Part shown: positions 11,464 to 20,274 of the stretch, piece after piece
Numbering within the stretch: the first letter of the stretch is position 1
Layout of the letters: each line of letters starts with the position of its first letter
Made by a program: the position numbers and the translations under genes
Assembly: GCA_002699085.1 (NCBI GenBank)
Contig: PAAR01000030.1
Span: 1-39,562 of the forward strand
Reading direction: 5' to 3'
Origin: Micavibrio sp.
GTDB taxonomy: Bacteria > Pseudomonadota > Alphaproteobacteria > Micavibrionales > UBA9664
DNA length: 39,562 nucleotides
The notes under the pieces: model-generated
Database searches by the model: none
Told to the model about the DNA's origin: nothing
Seen by the model: the letters and a program-made list of their open reading frames with translations, nothing else

Positions 11464-12941
11464 ACCATCATAAATTTGGTTTCTAGAAATTCTTCCAAAC
11501 CGTATTTACCGCCTTCACGACCAAGACCCGATTCCTTATAGCCACCAAAGGGCGCTTGAACAGCACCATATTTCGTGGTGTTTACTGAAATAATACCACT
11601 CTCAAGCGCTTCACCGACTTTCCATTGACGTGTCACACTCTCAGAATACAGATAATTTGCTAGGCCATACGGGGTGTCATTGGCTGCAGCAATGACTTCT
11701 TCTTCGGTCTTAAAACGATATAGGGGGGCAACGGGGCCAAAGATTTCTTCTGTTCTGATCCGCATTTTTTCTGTGACATCGGCTAGAATCGTTGGCAAAT
11801 AAAAGAGCGCACCGAGATCAGACACCTGACCACCATGAATCACTTTTGCACCATCTTGAACTGCATCTTTTACAAGGCTATCGATTTTATCAATGGCTTT
11901 TTGATTAATCACAGGGCCCATTTGCGTGGCTTCTTGTAAGCCATTGCCCATTTTTAATGCAGCGACTTTTTCTTTGAATAATTTTGTGAAAGCTTCATAA
12001 ACACCATCCTGCACATATACACGGTTCGCATTGGTACATACTTGACCTGCATTACTAAATTTCAACGTGCATAAATCCTGTGCGGCATTTTCTAAATTAG
12101 CATCATCAAAAACAATAAAGGCGCCATTGCCACCTAGTTCTAATGATATCTTTTTGACCGTGTCAGCCGATTGCTTCATTAGCAATTTACCAACAGCCGT
12201 TGAACCAGTGAAAGATATCTTACGTACCAATGGATTGCTCGTTAGAACGCCGCCTACCGCTTTAGCATCACTTGTTGTAATCATATTAATGACCCCTGCA
12301 GGAATACCGGCTCGATTAGCCAACTCCATTAGCGCAAGAGCTGTTAAAGGTGTTTCTTCTGATGGTTTAATAACCACAGTACACCCTGCCGCCAAGGCGG
12401 GTGATATTTTACGGGTAATCATGGCATGCGGGAAATTCCACGGCGTAATTGCACCAACAACCCCGACTGATTGCTTAATAACGACAATACGCTTATCAGG
12501 GTCATTTGATGGCATTGTATCGCCATATGAACGCTTACTTTCTTCTGCATACCATTCTGTATAATTTGCACCGTAAACAACTTCTCCTTTTGCTTGCGCC
12601 AGCGGCTTACCTTGCTCGCAGGTCATCAACATCGCTAAATCATCTTTATGTTCCAACTGCAAGTCATACCAACGACGCAAGAGGTTCGCACGGTCACTTG
12701 CGATCATATCACGCCATTGTGGCCATGCTTTATGCGCCACTTCAACGGCTTGTGTGGTCTCATCTGCACCAAGGTCAGCCACTTCCGCTAGTAACTCTCC
12801 TGTCGCAGGATTAGTGACATTGAACCGTTTTGCTCCCTTAATCCACCCGCCATCAATATAAGCATCTGTCTTGAGCAAAAATGGGTCATTGAGTTTAATG
12901 TGAGCTGTTGAGACTGCTGTCTTTTTGTTCGCCAAAGTCAT
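11454..12941 (-). CDS. gabD: Succinate-semialdehyde dehydrogenase
   Basis: This 495-residue aldehyde dehydrogenase oxidises succinate semialdehyde to succinate with NAD(P), the last step of 4-aminobutyrate breakdown. Seen in the sequence are WNFPHAMITRK (168-178), FTGSTAVGK (244-252), the general base E268 in LELGGN, and the nucleophile C302 in NAGQVCTNANRV. The match to the GabD group is close, but other semialdehyde substrates cannot be excluded. It follows the DUF1489 gene by one base, so the two form an operon. No aminobutyrate transaminase is present. GabD enzymes usually have APF after ELGGN; here it is GAF, a small change. Confidence 0.85.
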   Translation of the reverse strand: MTLANKKTAVSTAHIKLNDPFLLKTDAYIDGGWIKGAKRFNVTNPATGELLAEVADLGADETTQAVEVAHKAWPQWRDMIASDRANLLRRWYDLQLEHKDDLAMLMTCEQGKPLAQAKGEVVYGANYTEWYAEESKRSYGDTMPSNDPDKRIVVIKQSVGVVGAITPWNFPHAMITRKISPALAAGCTVVIKPSEETPLTALALMELANRAGIPAGVINMITTSDAKAVGGVLTSNPLVRKISFTGSTAVGKLLMKQSADTVKKISLELGGNGAFIVFDDANLENAAQDLCTLKFSNAGQVCTNANRVYVQDGVYEAFTKLFKEKVAALKMGNGLQEATQMGPVINQKAIDKIDSLVKDAVQDGAKVIHGGQVSDLGALFYLPTILADVTEKMRIRTEEIFGPVAPLYRFKTEEEVIAAANDTPYGLANYLYSESVTRQWKVGEALESGIISVNTTKYGAVQAPFGGYKESGLGREGGKYGLEEFLETKFMMVQL

Positions 12942-12942
12942 T

Positions 12943-13377
12943 TTATAATACTCCTATATCTCTAAGTTCTTTTTCTATGTGGTCAGGCAAAGCGTTATCG
13001 GGGTCATAAGGGCCTAAATCCTGCGGACAATCCCAACCCTGCAAATAACGCCAGCCTTGTACGGCACGCTTTCGTTTTGGCACTACACGGACAATCTGTG
13101 GATCAAGGTAAAAGCGGCAATACTTACTATCCGCATCTTCTTCGACCATTTCCATACCCAGTATTTTTTGTCGGCACTGAATAGAGTTTTTAATGATCCA
13201 GTAAATAGAGCCGCCATCCAAAACCTCGCCACGGCGGGTCGGCATACGACGTGTTGTAGTAACCACGGCTGGTTGCCCCTTATATTCTCCCAAACGCATA
13301 TGTCGCTGAACTTCGCTTAATTCGGCAATATCCGGGATTTGATACGCTGTGCGTAAAATATTAAGTGTGCCTTCCAT
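12943..13377 (-). CDS. DUF1489 family protein
   Basis: This 144-residue protein matches the DUF1489 family, found mainly in alphaproteobacteria and of unknown function. Recognisable stretches are RRGEVLDGGSIYWIIKN, the segment IQCRQKILGME, FYLDPQIVRVVPK and the C-terminal AVQGWRYLQGWDCPQDLG. There is no signal peptide or membrane segment. It is the first gene of a two-gene unit with gabD. No Shine-Dalgarno precedes the ATG, and a -10-like box ends seven bases upstream, so the mRNA may be leaderless. Confidence 0.85.
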   Translation of the reverse strand: MEGTLNILRTAYQIPDIAELSEVQRHMRLGEYKGQPAVVTTTRRMPTRRGEVLDGGSIYWIIKNSIQCRQKILGMEMVEEDADSKYCRFYLDPQIVRVVPKRKRAVQGWRYLQGWDCPQDLGPYDPDNALPDHIEKELRDIGVL

Positions 13378-13383
13378 TCAAAA

Positions 13384-13433
13384 CATATAGTGCCATGCAG
13401 GTGTATTCACAAGGGCGATAAATTCGTTATACT
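13384..13433. promoter_or_regulatory. Divergent promoters with overlapping -35 boxes
   Basis: On the plus strand TTCACA (13406-13411) and TATACT (13428-13433) are 16 bases apart and point at the polysaccharide export gene. On the minus strand TTGTGA (13412-13407) and TATATG (13389-13384) are 17 bases apart and point at DUF1489-gabD. The two -35 boxes share five of their six bases, so polymerase should be able to occupy only one promoter at a time. The boxes are seen; mutual exclusion is inference. Confidence 0.5.
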
Positions 13434-13465
13434 GTTTTTATATAACTGGAGTTGATAAAAATTCA

Positions 13466-16042
13466 ATGAAATATCTGATTTTCTTTATTACTGTCTTTTT
13501 CTCTGTGAACGCTTGGGCGCAATATGCTGAGGAAGGCTCCTATGACCCAACACGCTCTCCGCAGAATAATTTCCTCTACCGCCAGTTGCATGAGACTGAA
13601 CCTGCCTCACGCTCAGCTATAAACCCTGAGATTTTTTATCAGCAGCGCATGTTGAAGCCAAAACAACAACGAGTGCTAACAGACGATGAAACATCTGTAC
13701 CGTTTTTAATAAAAGAAGAGAAGCCTCAACCCTCTCGTCTTGAAGCCTATTATAGTGAACGAGCCAATGAGACATTAAACCAATTTGGTTATGACCTTTT
13801 TAAAAACAATGATGAAATAGCAAAGCAGCCACAGCAACGCACACAACCTATAGGTGCCCAAGAAAACTACATATTAGGCCAAGGTGACCGCCTTCTCATT
13901 ACCTTTACTGGTGAAAAGCAAAGCCGTGACTTATTCATTATCGACCAACAGGGTCAATTAGTCTTTGATGACATGCCACCTATTTTAGCAACAGGCAAAA
14001 CAATTCAAGCGCTACGCCAAGAAATAAATGCGCTGCTATCGGCCAGCTATCACAATACAGAAATCTTTATAAGCCTTGAGGGCATTAAGGATATAAGCGT
14101 GTCTGTTATTGGTGAGGTTGAAAAACCAGGTCGTTATATTGTCTCAAGCTATGCCAGCCTTATGGATGTTCTACAACAAGCCGAAGGTATCAAAAAAACA
14201 GGTTCTTTACGGCATATCAAACGCCTAAGGGGTGCTGATACACAAAGTATTGATCTTTATGACATCATATTGGGTCAAAACACCTACACCGACCTCTCTT
14301 TACGGGATGGTGATCGCATCATTGTGCCCACCCTTTCCAAAACCATCGCCATCACTGGAGAAGTCAGCAGGCAGGGCATTTATGAGTTATCACAAAAAAC
14401 CATCAATAACCCTAAAGTAACATTAGAAGAAGCATTGAGCTATGCAGGTGATGCGTTAGCGGCAGGTCAAAATCGGGTCATTTTAAACAGTATTGACCGA
14501 GATGGCGCAGAGAGAATAACGCAACTTAATATAGGCACAACCACGCTCATTAAAAATGGTGACATTGTTAAAGTAGAACGTATGGACGTCGATCAACGTG
14601 ATGGTATCACACTGGTTGGTGCTATACGTCATACAGGTATCCATGCGCTTACTGGTCAGGACACATTAGCACAACTGCTGGGTAATAGCCGTCAAATGAT
14701 GCCTGATACCTACCCCTTCATAGGTTTAATTGACCGTTACAATCCCAAGACTCTCTCTCGGGAAATGATTGCCTTCTCACCCAAAAAGGTGCTTGAAGGT
14801 GTTGCAAATGAACCGCTCCTCAGCAAAGACCGTATTCTTATTTTCAGTCGCAATGATCTACAAGATATTATTCAGTTTGAAACATCACAAAACCACGAGA
14901 CGGAGATAGAGTCAGAAGATACAGCGTTAACGCCAGAAACTCACATCAAACCCAAAACTGAAGCTAAAATAGACAAAAACACTATTGAACTAACACCCGA
15001 AATTGAAAAAATTCTAGCGGACCATACGGTGTCACTTCGAGGTGCAGTGACCTTGTCTGGGAATTATCCAATTATTGGCAATACATCTCTACAAGATATC
15101 TTGGATTATGCGGGCGGCCTGTCTTATAACGCAGATATAACAAGGATCGAAGTCACAAACCAACTTGTAAAGAAAGATACAAACCGAACAAAACAAACTT
15201 TACGGCGTCTTATTGATTTAGAGCAAGAAGAAGCCAATACGGTACTTTTGAACCCAAAAGATACCATTCGTGTCCATGAAAATTTTGTTGATCTTAAAGG
15301 CTCGGCACATGCTGTCCGCATTACCGGAGAAGTACTCTACCCAGGCTATTATGATTTAGCACGAGACGAAACCTTGCTTGATCTGATTAATCGTGCTGGT
15401 GGCCTCACAGAAACAGCCTACCCAGAAGGCGCAATATTTAGCCGTGAATTTGAACGAAAACGTGAAAGCCAAGAATTTAAAAATCAGGCATTAGAAATTG
15501 AACGTTCCATTGCCGCATCATTGAGTGAGAAAGAACCACATGCAGAAGAAATCAGTTTTCTTAAAGCCACCGTTGAACGCCTAAACAGTCTTAAACCGAC
15601 AGGGCGCATTACAGTGGAGGCTGATCCCGCCATTTTAAGCGCAAAGCCAGCACAAAATATCCTGCTGGAACCAGGCGATCATATCTTTATTCCTAAAAGG
15701 GCCATTACGGTCCGGGTTACAGGCGAAGTTTTATCCCCCACAGTTTTGCAATTCAAAAGTCAAAAAACCGCAAAAGACTATATTAATGAAGCAGGTGGCA
15801 TGACCCGCAATGCTGACCGTGGCAAAGCCTACGTTATTTTCCCTGATGGCAGCGCAAGGCCTCTGGAAAGTCTTAGCTGGGCAAGCACATCATCCGCCAC
15901 CAAAATACTACCAATGTCGACCATTTATGTGCCTCGTGACCCAAAACCTTTTGACTTCCTACAAACGACGCGTGACTTCACGCAAATCCTAACGAACCTC
16001 GCTATTACAGGTATTTTCTTGGACGATATTAGTAATGACTAG
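13466..16042 (+). CDS. Polysaccharide export protein with six SLBB repeats
   Basis: A signal peptide (residues 1-19, ending NAWAQ) has no lipobox cysteine. It is followed by a polysaccharide-export domain (about 133-205, ENYILGQGDRLLITFTGE) and six SLBB-type repeats starting near 210, 293, 380, 520, 616 and 748, marked by variants of V-x-GEV-x-x-PG-x-Y. A charged helical stretch (660-710) lies between repeats five and six. At 858 residues it is more than twice the length of Wza and closer to large multi-SLBB exporters such as the OtnA/WbfF type. It should carry capsule or exopolysaccharide across the outer membrane. It overlaps the next glycosyltransferase by 8 bases. The C-terminal hydrophobic stretch (ILTNLAITGIFL) may be the outer-membrane helix. 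Confidence 0.85.
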   Translation: MKYLIFFITVFFSVNAWAQYAEEGSYDPTRSPQNNFLYRQLHETEPASRSAINPEIFYQQRMLKPKQQRVLTDDETSVPFLIKEEKPQPSRLEAYYSERANETLNQFGYDLFKNNDEIAKQPQQRTQPIGAQENYILGQGDRLLITFTGEKQSRDLFIIDQQGQLVFDDMPPILATGKTIQALRQEINALLSASYHNTEIFISLEGIKDISVSVIGEVEKPGRYIVSSYASLMDVLQQAEGIKKTGSLRHIKRLRGADTQSIDLYDIILGQNTYTDLSLRDGDRIIVPTLSKTIAITGEVSRQGIYELSQKTINNPKVTLEEALSYAGDALAAGQNRVILNSIDRDGAERITQLNIGTTTLIKNGDIVKVERMDVDQRDGITLVGAIRHTGIHALTGQDTLAQLLGNSRQMMPDTYPFIGLIDRYNPKTLSREMIAFSPKKVLEGVANEPLLSKDRILIFSRNDLQDIIQFETSQNHETEIESEDTALTPETHIKPKTEAKIDKNTIELTPEIEKILADHTVSLRGAVTLSGNYPIIGNTSLQDILDYAGGLSYNADITRIEVTNQLVKKDTNRTKQTLRRLIDLEQEEANTVLLNPKDTIRVHENFVDLKGSAHAVRITGEVLYPGYYDLARDETLLDLINRAGGLTETAYPEGAIFSREFERKRESQEFKNQALEIERSIAASLSEKEPHAEEISFLKATVERLNSLKPTGRITVEADPAILSAKPAQNILLEPGDHIFIPKRAITVRVTGEVLSPTVLQFKSQKTAKDYINEAGGMTRNADRGKAYVIFPDGSARPLESLSWASTSSATKILPMSTIYVPRDPKPFDFLQTTRDFTQILTNLAITGIFLDDISND

Positions 16043-16784
16043 CTTTTCTATCATTACTGTAACACGCAATAACAATGCTGGACTGCATCGTACAGCTAGA
16101 TCTATCGCCAACCAAACGCACAAAGACTATGAATGGATCATCATTGATGGTGACAGTCAGGACAGTACAAAAGACTATCTCAAAGCACAGAAAATGACAC
16201 AAAAATGGGTCTCAGAGCCAGATGATGGCTTATATGACGCTATGAACAAAGGCCTAGATTTAGCTGAAAATGATTACATTATTTTCATGAATAGCGGTGA
16301 TTGTTTTGCGCATATAAAAACGTTAGAGCATGTCACAAAGCCTGCAGTCTCTCAGCCCGCGTTAATTTATGGTGACTCTTTTGAGCTAGAAAACAACAAT
16401 AAACTTTACCCCAAACGAGCTAAGCATATAAATTACAAAGATGCTCTTATGACGCATCATCAATCCATCTATTACAATAGACGCAAAATCGGGTCATTAC
16501 GTTACAACACAGCATATAAAATCGCCGCAGACTATGATTTCACACAACGTTTTTTAAAAAAAACACATGACAGTGCTTACATAGATTCGCCGCTTTGCAT
16601 CTTTGAAATAGGTGGTGTCTCTATGATAAACCATCGCCACGGCAGGCAAGAAACCTATAAAATCCGCCATAACTTAAAACTTGTATCGCCATTTCATAAT
16701 AAATTGATACACGGCAAACAAATCATAGCCAGTTTCTTGCGCCAATATTGGCCTTTCTTCTACAGACTATTGAGACGTTTTTGA
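16035..16784 (+). CDS. Family 2 glycosyltransferase
   Basis: This 249-residue protein is of GT-A fold. SIITVTRNN (5-13) begins the nucleotide-sugar-binding domain, IIIDGDSQDST (35-45) follows, and YIIFMNSGD (81-89) holds the metal-binding region in the form used by WcaE-like colanic acid glycosyltransferases. The acceptor part includes HHQSIYYNRR and AADYDF. It overlaps the export gene by 8 bases, so the two are co-transcribed and probably build and export the same polymer. The C terminus is basic and aromatic and may touch the membrane. Its 3' end overlaps the convergent glycosyltransferase by 25 bases. Confidence 0.85.
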   Translation: MTSFSIITVTRNNNAGLHRTARSIANQTHKDYEWIIIDGDSQDSTKDYLKAQKMTQKWVSEPDDGLYDAMNKGLDLAENDYIIFMNSGDCFAHIKTLEHVTKPAVSQPALIYGDSFELENNNKLYPKRAKHINYKDALMTHHQSIYYNRRKIGSLRYNTAYKIAADYDFTQRFLKKTHDSAYIDSPLCIFEIGGVSMINHRHGRQETYKIRHNLKLVSPFHNKLIHGKQIIASFLRQYWPFFYRLLRRF

Positions 16785-17584
16785 ATGGCGTCATAATAAT
16801 CAAACTTCATTTTAGCAAATTGCCAACCATCTGCCCCATCCAAAAATCCGCCCTTAATGAGGTAGCTGTACACAAAAATGATAAACGATTTTAGAACCGA
16901 AAGACGCAGGAATTGCTTTATCATTTGACGCCATAAAATCGGGTCATTTGGCCACAGATTATATTTTGTCATATCAGCTTCCCACAGCACATAACGGTCA
17001 TGGCTGGCCTTATATTGCATCAGATCTTGTGTATTAAGATGCAAAATAGGTGCATCTATGGTGCCAATTCTGCTTGTTTTTTCTTGTTTTAGCGGCTGAT
17101 AATGCCCCTCTACCTCAAATGATCCACCGCTAAAAAGATCATTTAAAACAGGGTAATAGAACATTTTTTGTTTAAATAGCGCCAACTTTGTATTCAGCAT
17201 GCCAAATCGCATTATACGGTTGTTAACCACATTTCTTGACTTAACAAAAAACCCATCATGCGTTTGAGAGCCAATTACCCTTTTTCCTATTTCAGCAACA
17301 AATTCAGCTGACACAATTTCATCCGCATCACAGGTCAGAATCCAGTCATTATGGAAGGTCAAATAATCCAAACACCATTGCTTCTTTTTAGGATATTGAC
17401 CGTTCCATGAAAATTGGGTGACTGACACATTTTCAAATCGTGCTGCAATATCAAGGGTGTCATCTTGACTTTGGCTATCCACAACATGCACCTCGTCAAA
17501 GGGTCTCAATGCCTCAAGACATTGGTGCAAGGTCTTGTCGTTATTTTTGGTCATGACAATAACGGAAATAGGTAGATACGCCAT
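16760..17584 (-). CDS. Family 2 glycosyltransferase, WaaE/KdtX-like
   Basis: This 274-residue protein starts with ISVIVMTKNN, continues with VHVVDSQSQDDT and has WILTCDADE (81-89), where DAD is the metal-binding motif. KKKQWCLDYL precedes it. These match the group that includes WaaE, a beta-1,4-glucosyltransferase of the lipopolysaccharide core. The C-terminal region has a hydrophobic helix (SFIIFVYSYLIKGGFLDG) that could associate with the inner membrane. Its ATG overlaps the stop codon of the upstream Wzz-like gene by one base, so they are translated from one message. Donor and acceptor sugars cannot be told from the sequence. Confidence 0.82.
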   Translation of the reverse strand: MAYLPISVIVMTKNNDKTLHQCLEALRPFDEVHVVDSQSQDDTLDIAARFENVSVTQFSWNGQYPKKKQWCLDYLTFHNDWILTCDADEIVSAEFVAEIGKRVIGSQTHDGFFVKSRNVVNNRIMRFGMLNTKLALFKQKMFYYPVLNDLFSGGSFEVEGHYQPLKQEKTSRIGTIDAPILHLNTQDLMQYKASHDRYVLWEADMTKYNLWPNDPILWRQMIKQFLRLSVLKSFIIFVYSYLIKGGFLDGADGWQFAKMKFDYYDAIQKRLNSL

Positions 17585-18375
17585 TACAGGCTCGTTTTAT
17601 CTCTGACGGCAAAGGCCACATAGCCCAAACCAGCCCCAATGAGCAATAGAACGGGGAATAAAAGCCACGCGTTAGGCGTGACGGGCTTCACACTAACAAT
17701 CGGGGGCTCTATCAGCTGTGCTGCATAAGGGACATCAATAGAGGTCAAGAGCTTCAAATGCTCCTGTTCTTTTAGCAATGTCACCAAAGCTTGACGATGA
17801 TCGGGACTACGTGTGTTTACCAAAGCCTGCTCCAAATGCGTAATCAACGTATCGGCACGTGCATGAATATCCTGTTTTAAAATAAAGTCGGTCTTATCAT
17901 ATAAAATCTGCAGAAAAGCTTTGGCAAATTCAGGGTTCGTGTGGCGAAATGTTACTTCACGCATCGCCGTTGCGGCCATTGGCGTAATATTAATTTCCTT
18001 TTGCAAATAATCACGTAAATACCGCACTGTCTGCTTTTCTGTTGGAAGCAGCTGCGCCAAGATAATTTTATTTTTAAATATTTCTTCTGCAACGCGAGAG
18101 GTTCGCATCAGCGTTTCAAATGAAGTGAAATCCGTCGAAGAATTACCCGCAATACGCTGAACAAAATACTGCAAAGCTGGAATATCCGCATCAGGCAACA
18201 ACGCTGAAAAATCCTTACCTTCCGCCTTGTTCGTAGGCGCAACAATCATTGCAGCCTCATATTTATGCGGTAGAGCTAGCATCAAAATCAAAGCGAAAAT
18301 TATACCAACGAAAGCACCATAAAATAAATAAAACCGTGATGCCCATATTGCCTGAAAGGCTTGCTGATCTTGCAT
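17584..18375 (-). CDS. Wzz-like polysaccharide chain-length protein
   Basis: The protein has the classic layout of chain-length regulators. It has a first membrane helix (LFYGAFVGIIFALILMLALP), a long mostly helical periplasmic part, and a second helix (NAWLLFPVLLLIGAGLGYVAF) preceded by the proline-rich EPPIVSVKPVTP. Such proteins set the length of polymer made by a Wzy polymerase. There is no C-terminal kinase domain. I chose ATG at 18375 (263 residues) over the upstream TTG at 18420 because GAGA precedes it and the extra residues look unlike the family. It follows serB by about 50 bases on the same strand and runs into the glycosyltransferase gene. Confidence 0.8.
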   Translation of the reverse strand: MQDQQAFQAIWASRFYLFYGAFVGIIFALILMLALPHKYEAAMIVAPTNKAEGKDFSALLPDADIPALQYFVQRIAGNSSTDFTSFETLMRTSRVAEEIFKNKIILAQLLPTEKQTVRYLRDYLQKEINITPMAATAMREVTFRHTNPEFAKAFLQILYDKTDFILKQDIHARADTLITHLEQALVNTRSPDHRQALVTLLKEQEHLKLLTSIDVPYAAQLIEPPIVSVKPVTPNAWLLFPVLLLIGAGLGYVAFAVRDKTSL

Positions 18376-18428
18376 ATCTGTCTCGCATTTCTTTTTTAAG
18401 TGTGCCAAAGAATAGCACAAATTGAATT

Positions 18429-19286
18429 TTATTCTATGTCATAAATTTCTTGGTCGTTATAGCCTTGCGCATAAAGTAATGATGTCAAATCTGTATAATG
18501 GATTTGATTAAGCAATATCTCCTGTAACAATGGCTTAGGCGCATAACCAACCCCCAAAGCTGCCCGCTCTAACATAAAGCGATCATTTGCCCCATCACCC
18601 ACAGCCAGCACATCATCTGCTGTTAAACCAAGCTTTTGAACATATTGCTGTAAGTAGCTTAATTTGGCGTCTGGCCCTAAAATAGGGGGCACAACTTTGC
18701 CGGATAATTGGCCATTAAATATTTCCAAAACATTCCCATGATGCGCATCAAAACCTATCTTAGCGGCAATGCTTTCTGTATAAAAAGTAAAGCCTCCAGA
18801 AATAAGCACTGTATAAACACCCTGCGCTTTTAACGTTTTTAAGAGTATTTCTGCGCCATCATTCAATTCTGTTTGATCTAAAATAGTTTGCATGTGGCTA
18901 GATTGCATACCTTCAAGCAACGCTACACGCTCTCGCAAAGACGTTTCAAAATCTATCTCACCTGCCATAGATCGAGCAGTAATGGCTGATACTTTATCTT
19001 TCACACCCGCAAAACCTGCCAATTCATCTAAAGTCTCGCTCGCCACAATGGTTGAATCCATATCCGCTAAGAACAATTTTTTCTTACGGTTTTTTGCTGA
19101 AGTGATGAAAATGTCGCAAAACAACCGCTCTCTCAGTGTGTCAATCTGCGCCTTGCTCATCGGTTCAGAAATTGGAATATCCACCGCTCTGTTTTCAGAA
19201 AGCGTCGTAATTTTTATCTGTCCATTAATAACATGAGAAAGGTCGGGAAGCACATCAGGTGCTACAATAGTCAAAAAATAAGTCAT
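18429..19286 (-). CDS. serB: Phosphoserine phosphatase
   Basis: This 285-residue HAD-family phosphatase carries out the last step of serine synthesis, releasing phosphate from phosphoserine. The catalytic DMDST is at 75-79 (D75 nucleophile, D77 acid), ISGGFT at 162-167 holds the second motif, and GDGANDRFM at 230-238 binds magnesium. The N-terminal 70 residues form the extra domain common in proteobacterial SerB. The ATG at 19286 overlaps the holC stop codon as ATGA and has GGGAG upstream, so I prefer it to a TTG 15 bases earlier. Linkage to holC suggests translational coupling. Confidence 0.92.
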   Translation of the reverse strand: MTYFLTIVAPDVLPDLSHVINGQIKITTLSENRAVDIPISEPMSKAQIDTLRERLFCDIFITSAKNRKKKLFLADMDSTIVASETLDELAGFAGVKDKVSAITARSMAGEIDFETSLRERVALLEGMQSSHMQTILDQTELNDGAEILLKTLKAQGVYTVLISGGFTFYTESIAAKIGFDAHHGNVLEIFNGQLSGKVVPPILGPDAKLSYLQQYVQKLGLTADDVLAVGDGANDRFMLERAALGVGYAPKPLLQEILLNQIHYTDLTSLLYAQGYNDQEIYDIE

Positions 19287-19741
19287 GCTTTTTTCTCCCA
19301 ACCGCCACGCTCATTTTGTTGAAAATAAGAAAGCGTATACGCATTTTTATCCTTTAATGCTTTCCAACGCGTACGTGCTGCCTGTAGTTGCTCTTCCTGT
19401 GCGCCATCAAATATATCGCAAATGAGAGCAAAATCTTTGTCAGCTGGATGCAGCGCTTGCCCTGCCGTCAAGATCAACACATCAGCATTATTCTGATTAT
19501 TGGCTTCTGTAGCGAATAAAATAGGTTGATTTTCAGATGATGGGTCTTTTTCCGTTCCATGCGGCAAGAAACTTCCCTCGTTAAAGCTCCATAGAGCATC
19601 ACTCAGACGTTTTGTTTCCTTGGTATTGGCTGTACGGATTATAAGCTTATGACCCTTCTCATAGGCCTTACTGACGATTAGTGGTAAGGCTTGATCCAAC
19701 GTACTGCGCTCAAGGTGATAAAAACGAATCTCTGTACTCAT
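19283..19741 (-). CDS. holC: DNA polymerase III chi subunit
   Basis: This 152-residue protein matches HolC. FYHLERSTLDQALPLIVSKAY opens it, GHKLIIRT and LSDALWSFNEGSFLPHG form the middle, and the ILFATE region with NNADVLILTAG leads to the C-terminal half. Chi belongs to the clamp-loader complex and links it to single-strand-binding protein during replication. The ALW-F--GSF-PHG stretch is diagnostic. It overlaps serB by four bases and lies 36 bases after the unknown gene. No strong ribosome site is visible upstream. Confidence 0.9.
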   Translation of the reverse strand: MSTEIRFYHLERSTLDQALPLIVSKAYEKGHKLIIRTANTKETKRLSDALWSFNEGSFLPHGTEKDPSSENQPILFATEANNQNNADVLILTAGQALHPADKDFALICDIFDGAQEEQLQAARTRWKALKDKNAYTLSYFQQNERGGWEKKA

Positions 19742-19777
19742 ATTTTAAGTGTACAGAAAAATTGAGAGAGAAACTAT

Positions 19778-20176
19778 TTAAGAACAAACTAATGGGATAC
19801 TCCGGTGCTTCAAGGCTTCTAATTGTTTAATACCAATACGGATTCTTGATTTTTTTCGTGCACGGAAATACTCATAAGATGCTTGTACGTTGAATTCAGA
19901 TGAATCATTTTTACACACCTTGACGGCAACATGAACGGCATTTAAAAGATTGAGCCAGTGGCGACCTTCAATTGATGCCAGAAAGCCATAAGCACCTAAT
20001 TGCGCTTTATTTATGGAATCACTCAAATCGCCATATATAGTGAATGTCTTTGCTCGTGTTGTAATTTTTGTGACGGTAGGTAAAAGAGATGGTCGTCTCA
20101 TCACTTTTATTTCGAAGACTTTACTTAAAGAAACTCTTGTGCCGTTTGGTAAGGCTAAAAATGGTGTCTGCCGCAT
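19778..20176 (-). CDS. Unknown protein, about 132 residues
   Basis: I do not recognise this protein. It is basic, without signal peptide or membrane helix. TPFLALPNGTRVSLSKVFEIKV at the start and SRIRIGIKQLEALKHR at the end suggest a small beta-rich domain with a helical tail. The ATG at 20176 is preferred because AAGGA lies six bases upstream; an in-frame ATG at 20194 lacks such a site. It sits between the rpoC terminator and holC and probably leads the holC-serB unit. A weak TTGCCA/TATAAG pair lies just upstream (about 20203-20222), but its spacing is only 15 bases. Confidence 0.6.
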   Translation of the reverse strand: MRQTPFLALPNGTRVSLSKVFEIKVMRRPSLLPTVTKITTRAKTFTIYGDLSDSINKAQLGAYGFLASIEGRHWLNLLNAVHVAVKVCKNDSSEFNVQASYEYFRARKKSRIRIGIKQLEALKHRSIPLVCS

Positions 20177-20224
20177 AAAATATCCTTTTTTCATAACTTA
20201 TAAAAGAAAAATCCTTATGGCAAT

Positions 20225-20252
20225 AAAAAAGCCCTCAAATGAGGGCTTTTTT
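20225..20252 (-). terminator. Rho-independent terminator after rpoC
   Basis: The stem GCCCTC/GAGGGC with a four-base loop is flanked by a run of As on one side and Ts on the other. It therefore works on paper for both strands. It lies 23 bases after the rpoC stop codon and closes the rplJL-rpoBC operon. It separates rpoC from the following unknown gene on the same strand. Confidence 0.9.
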
Positions 20253-20274
20253 GAATTTTAATGAAATCTAGCGC

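Noticed and set aside
12067-12814. Frames of 165 and 102 residues opposite gabD
   Set aside because: They are antisense shadows of a well-conserved dehydrogenase.
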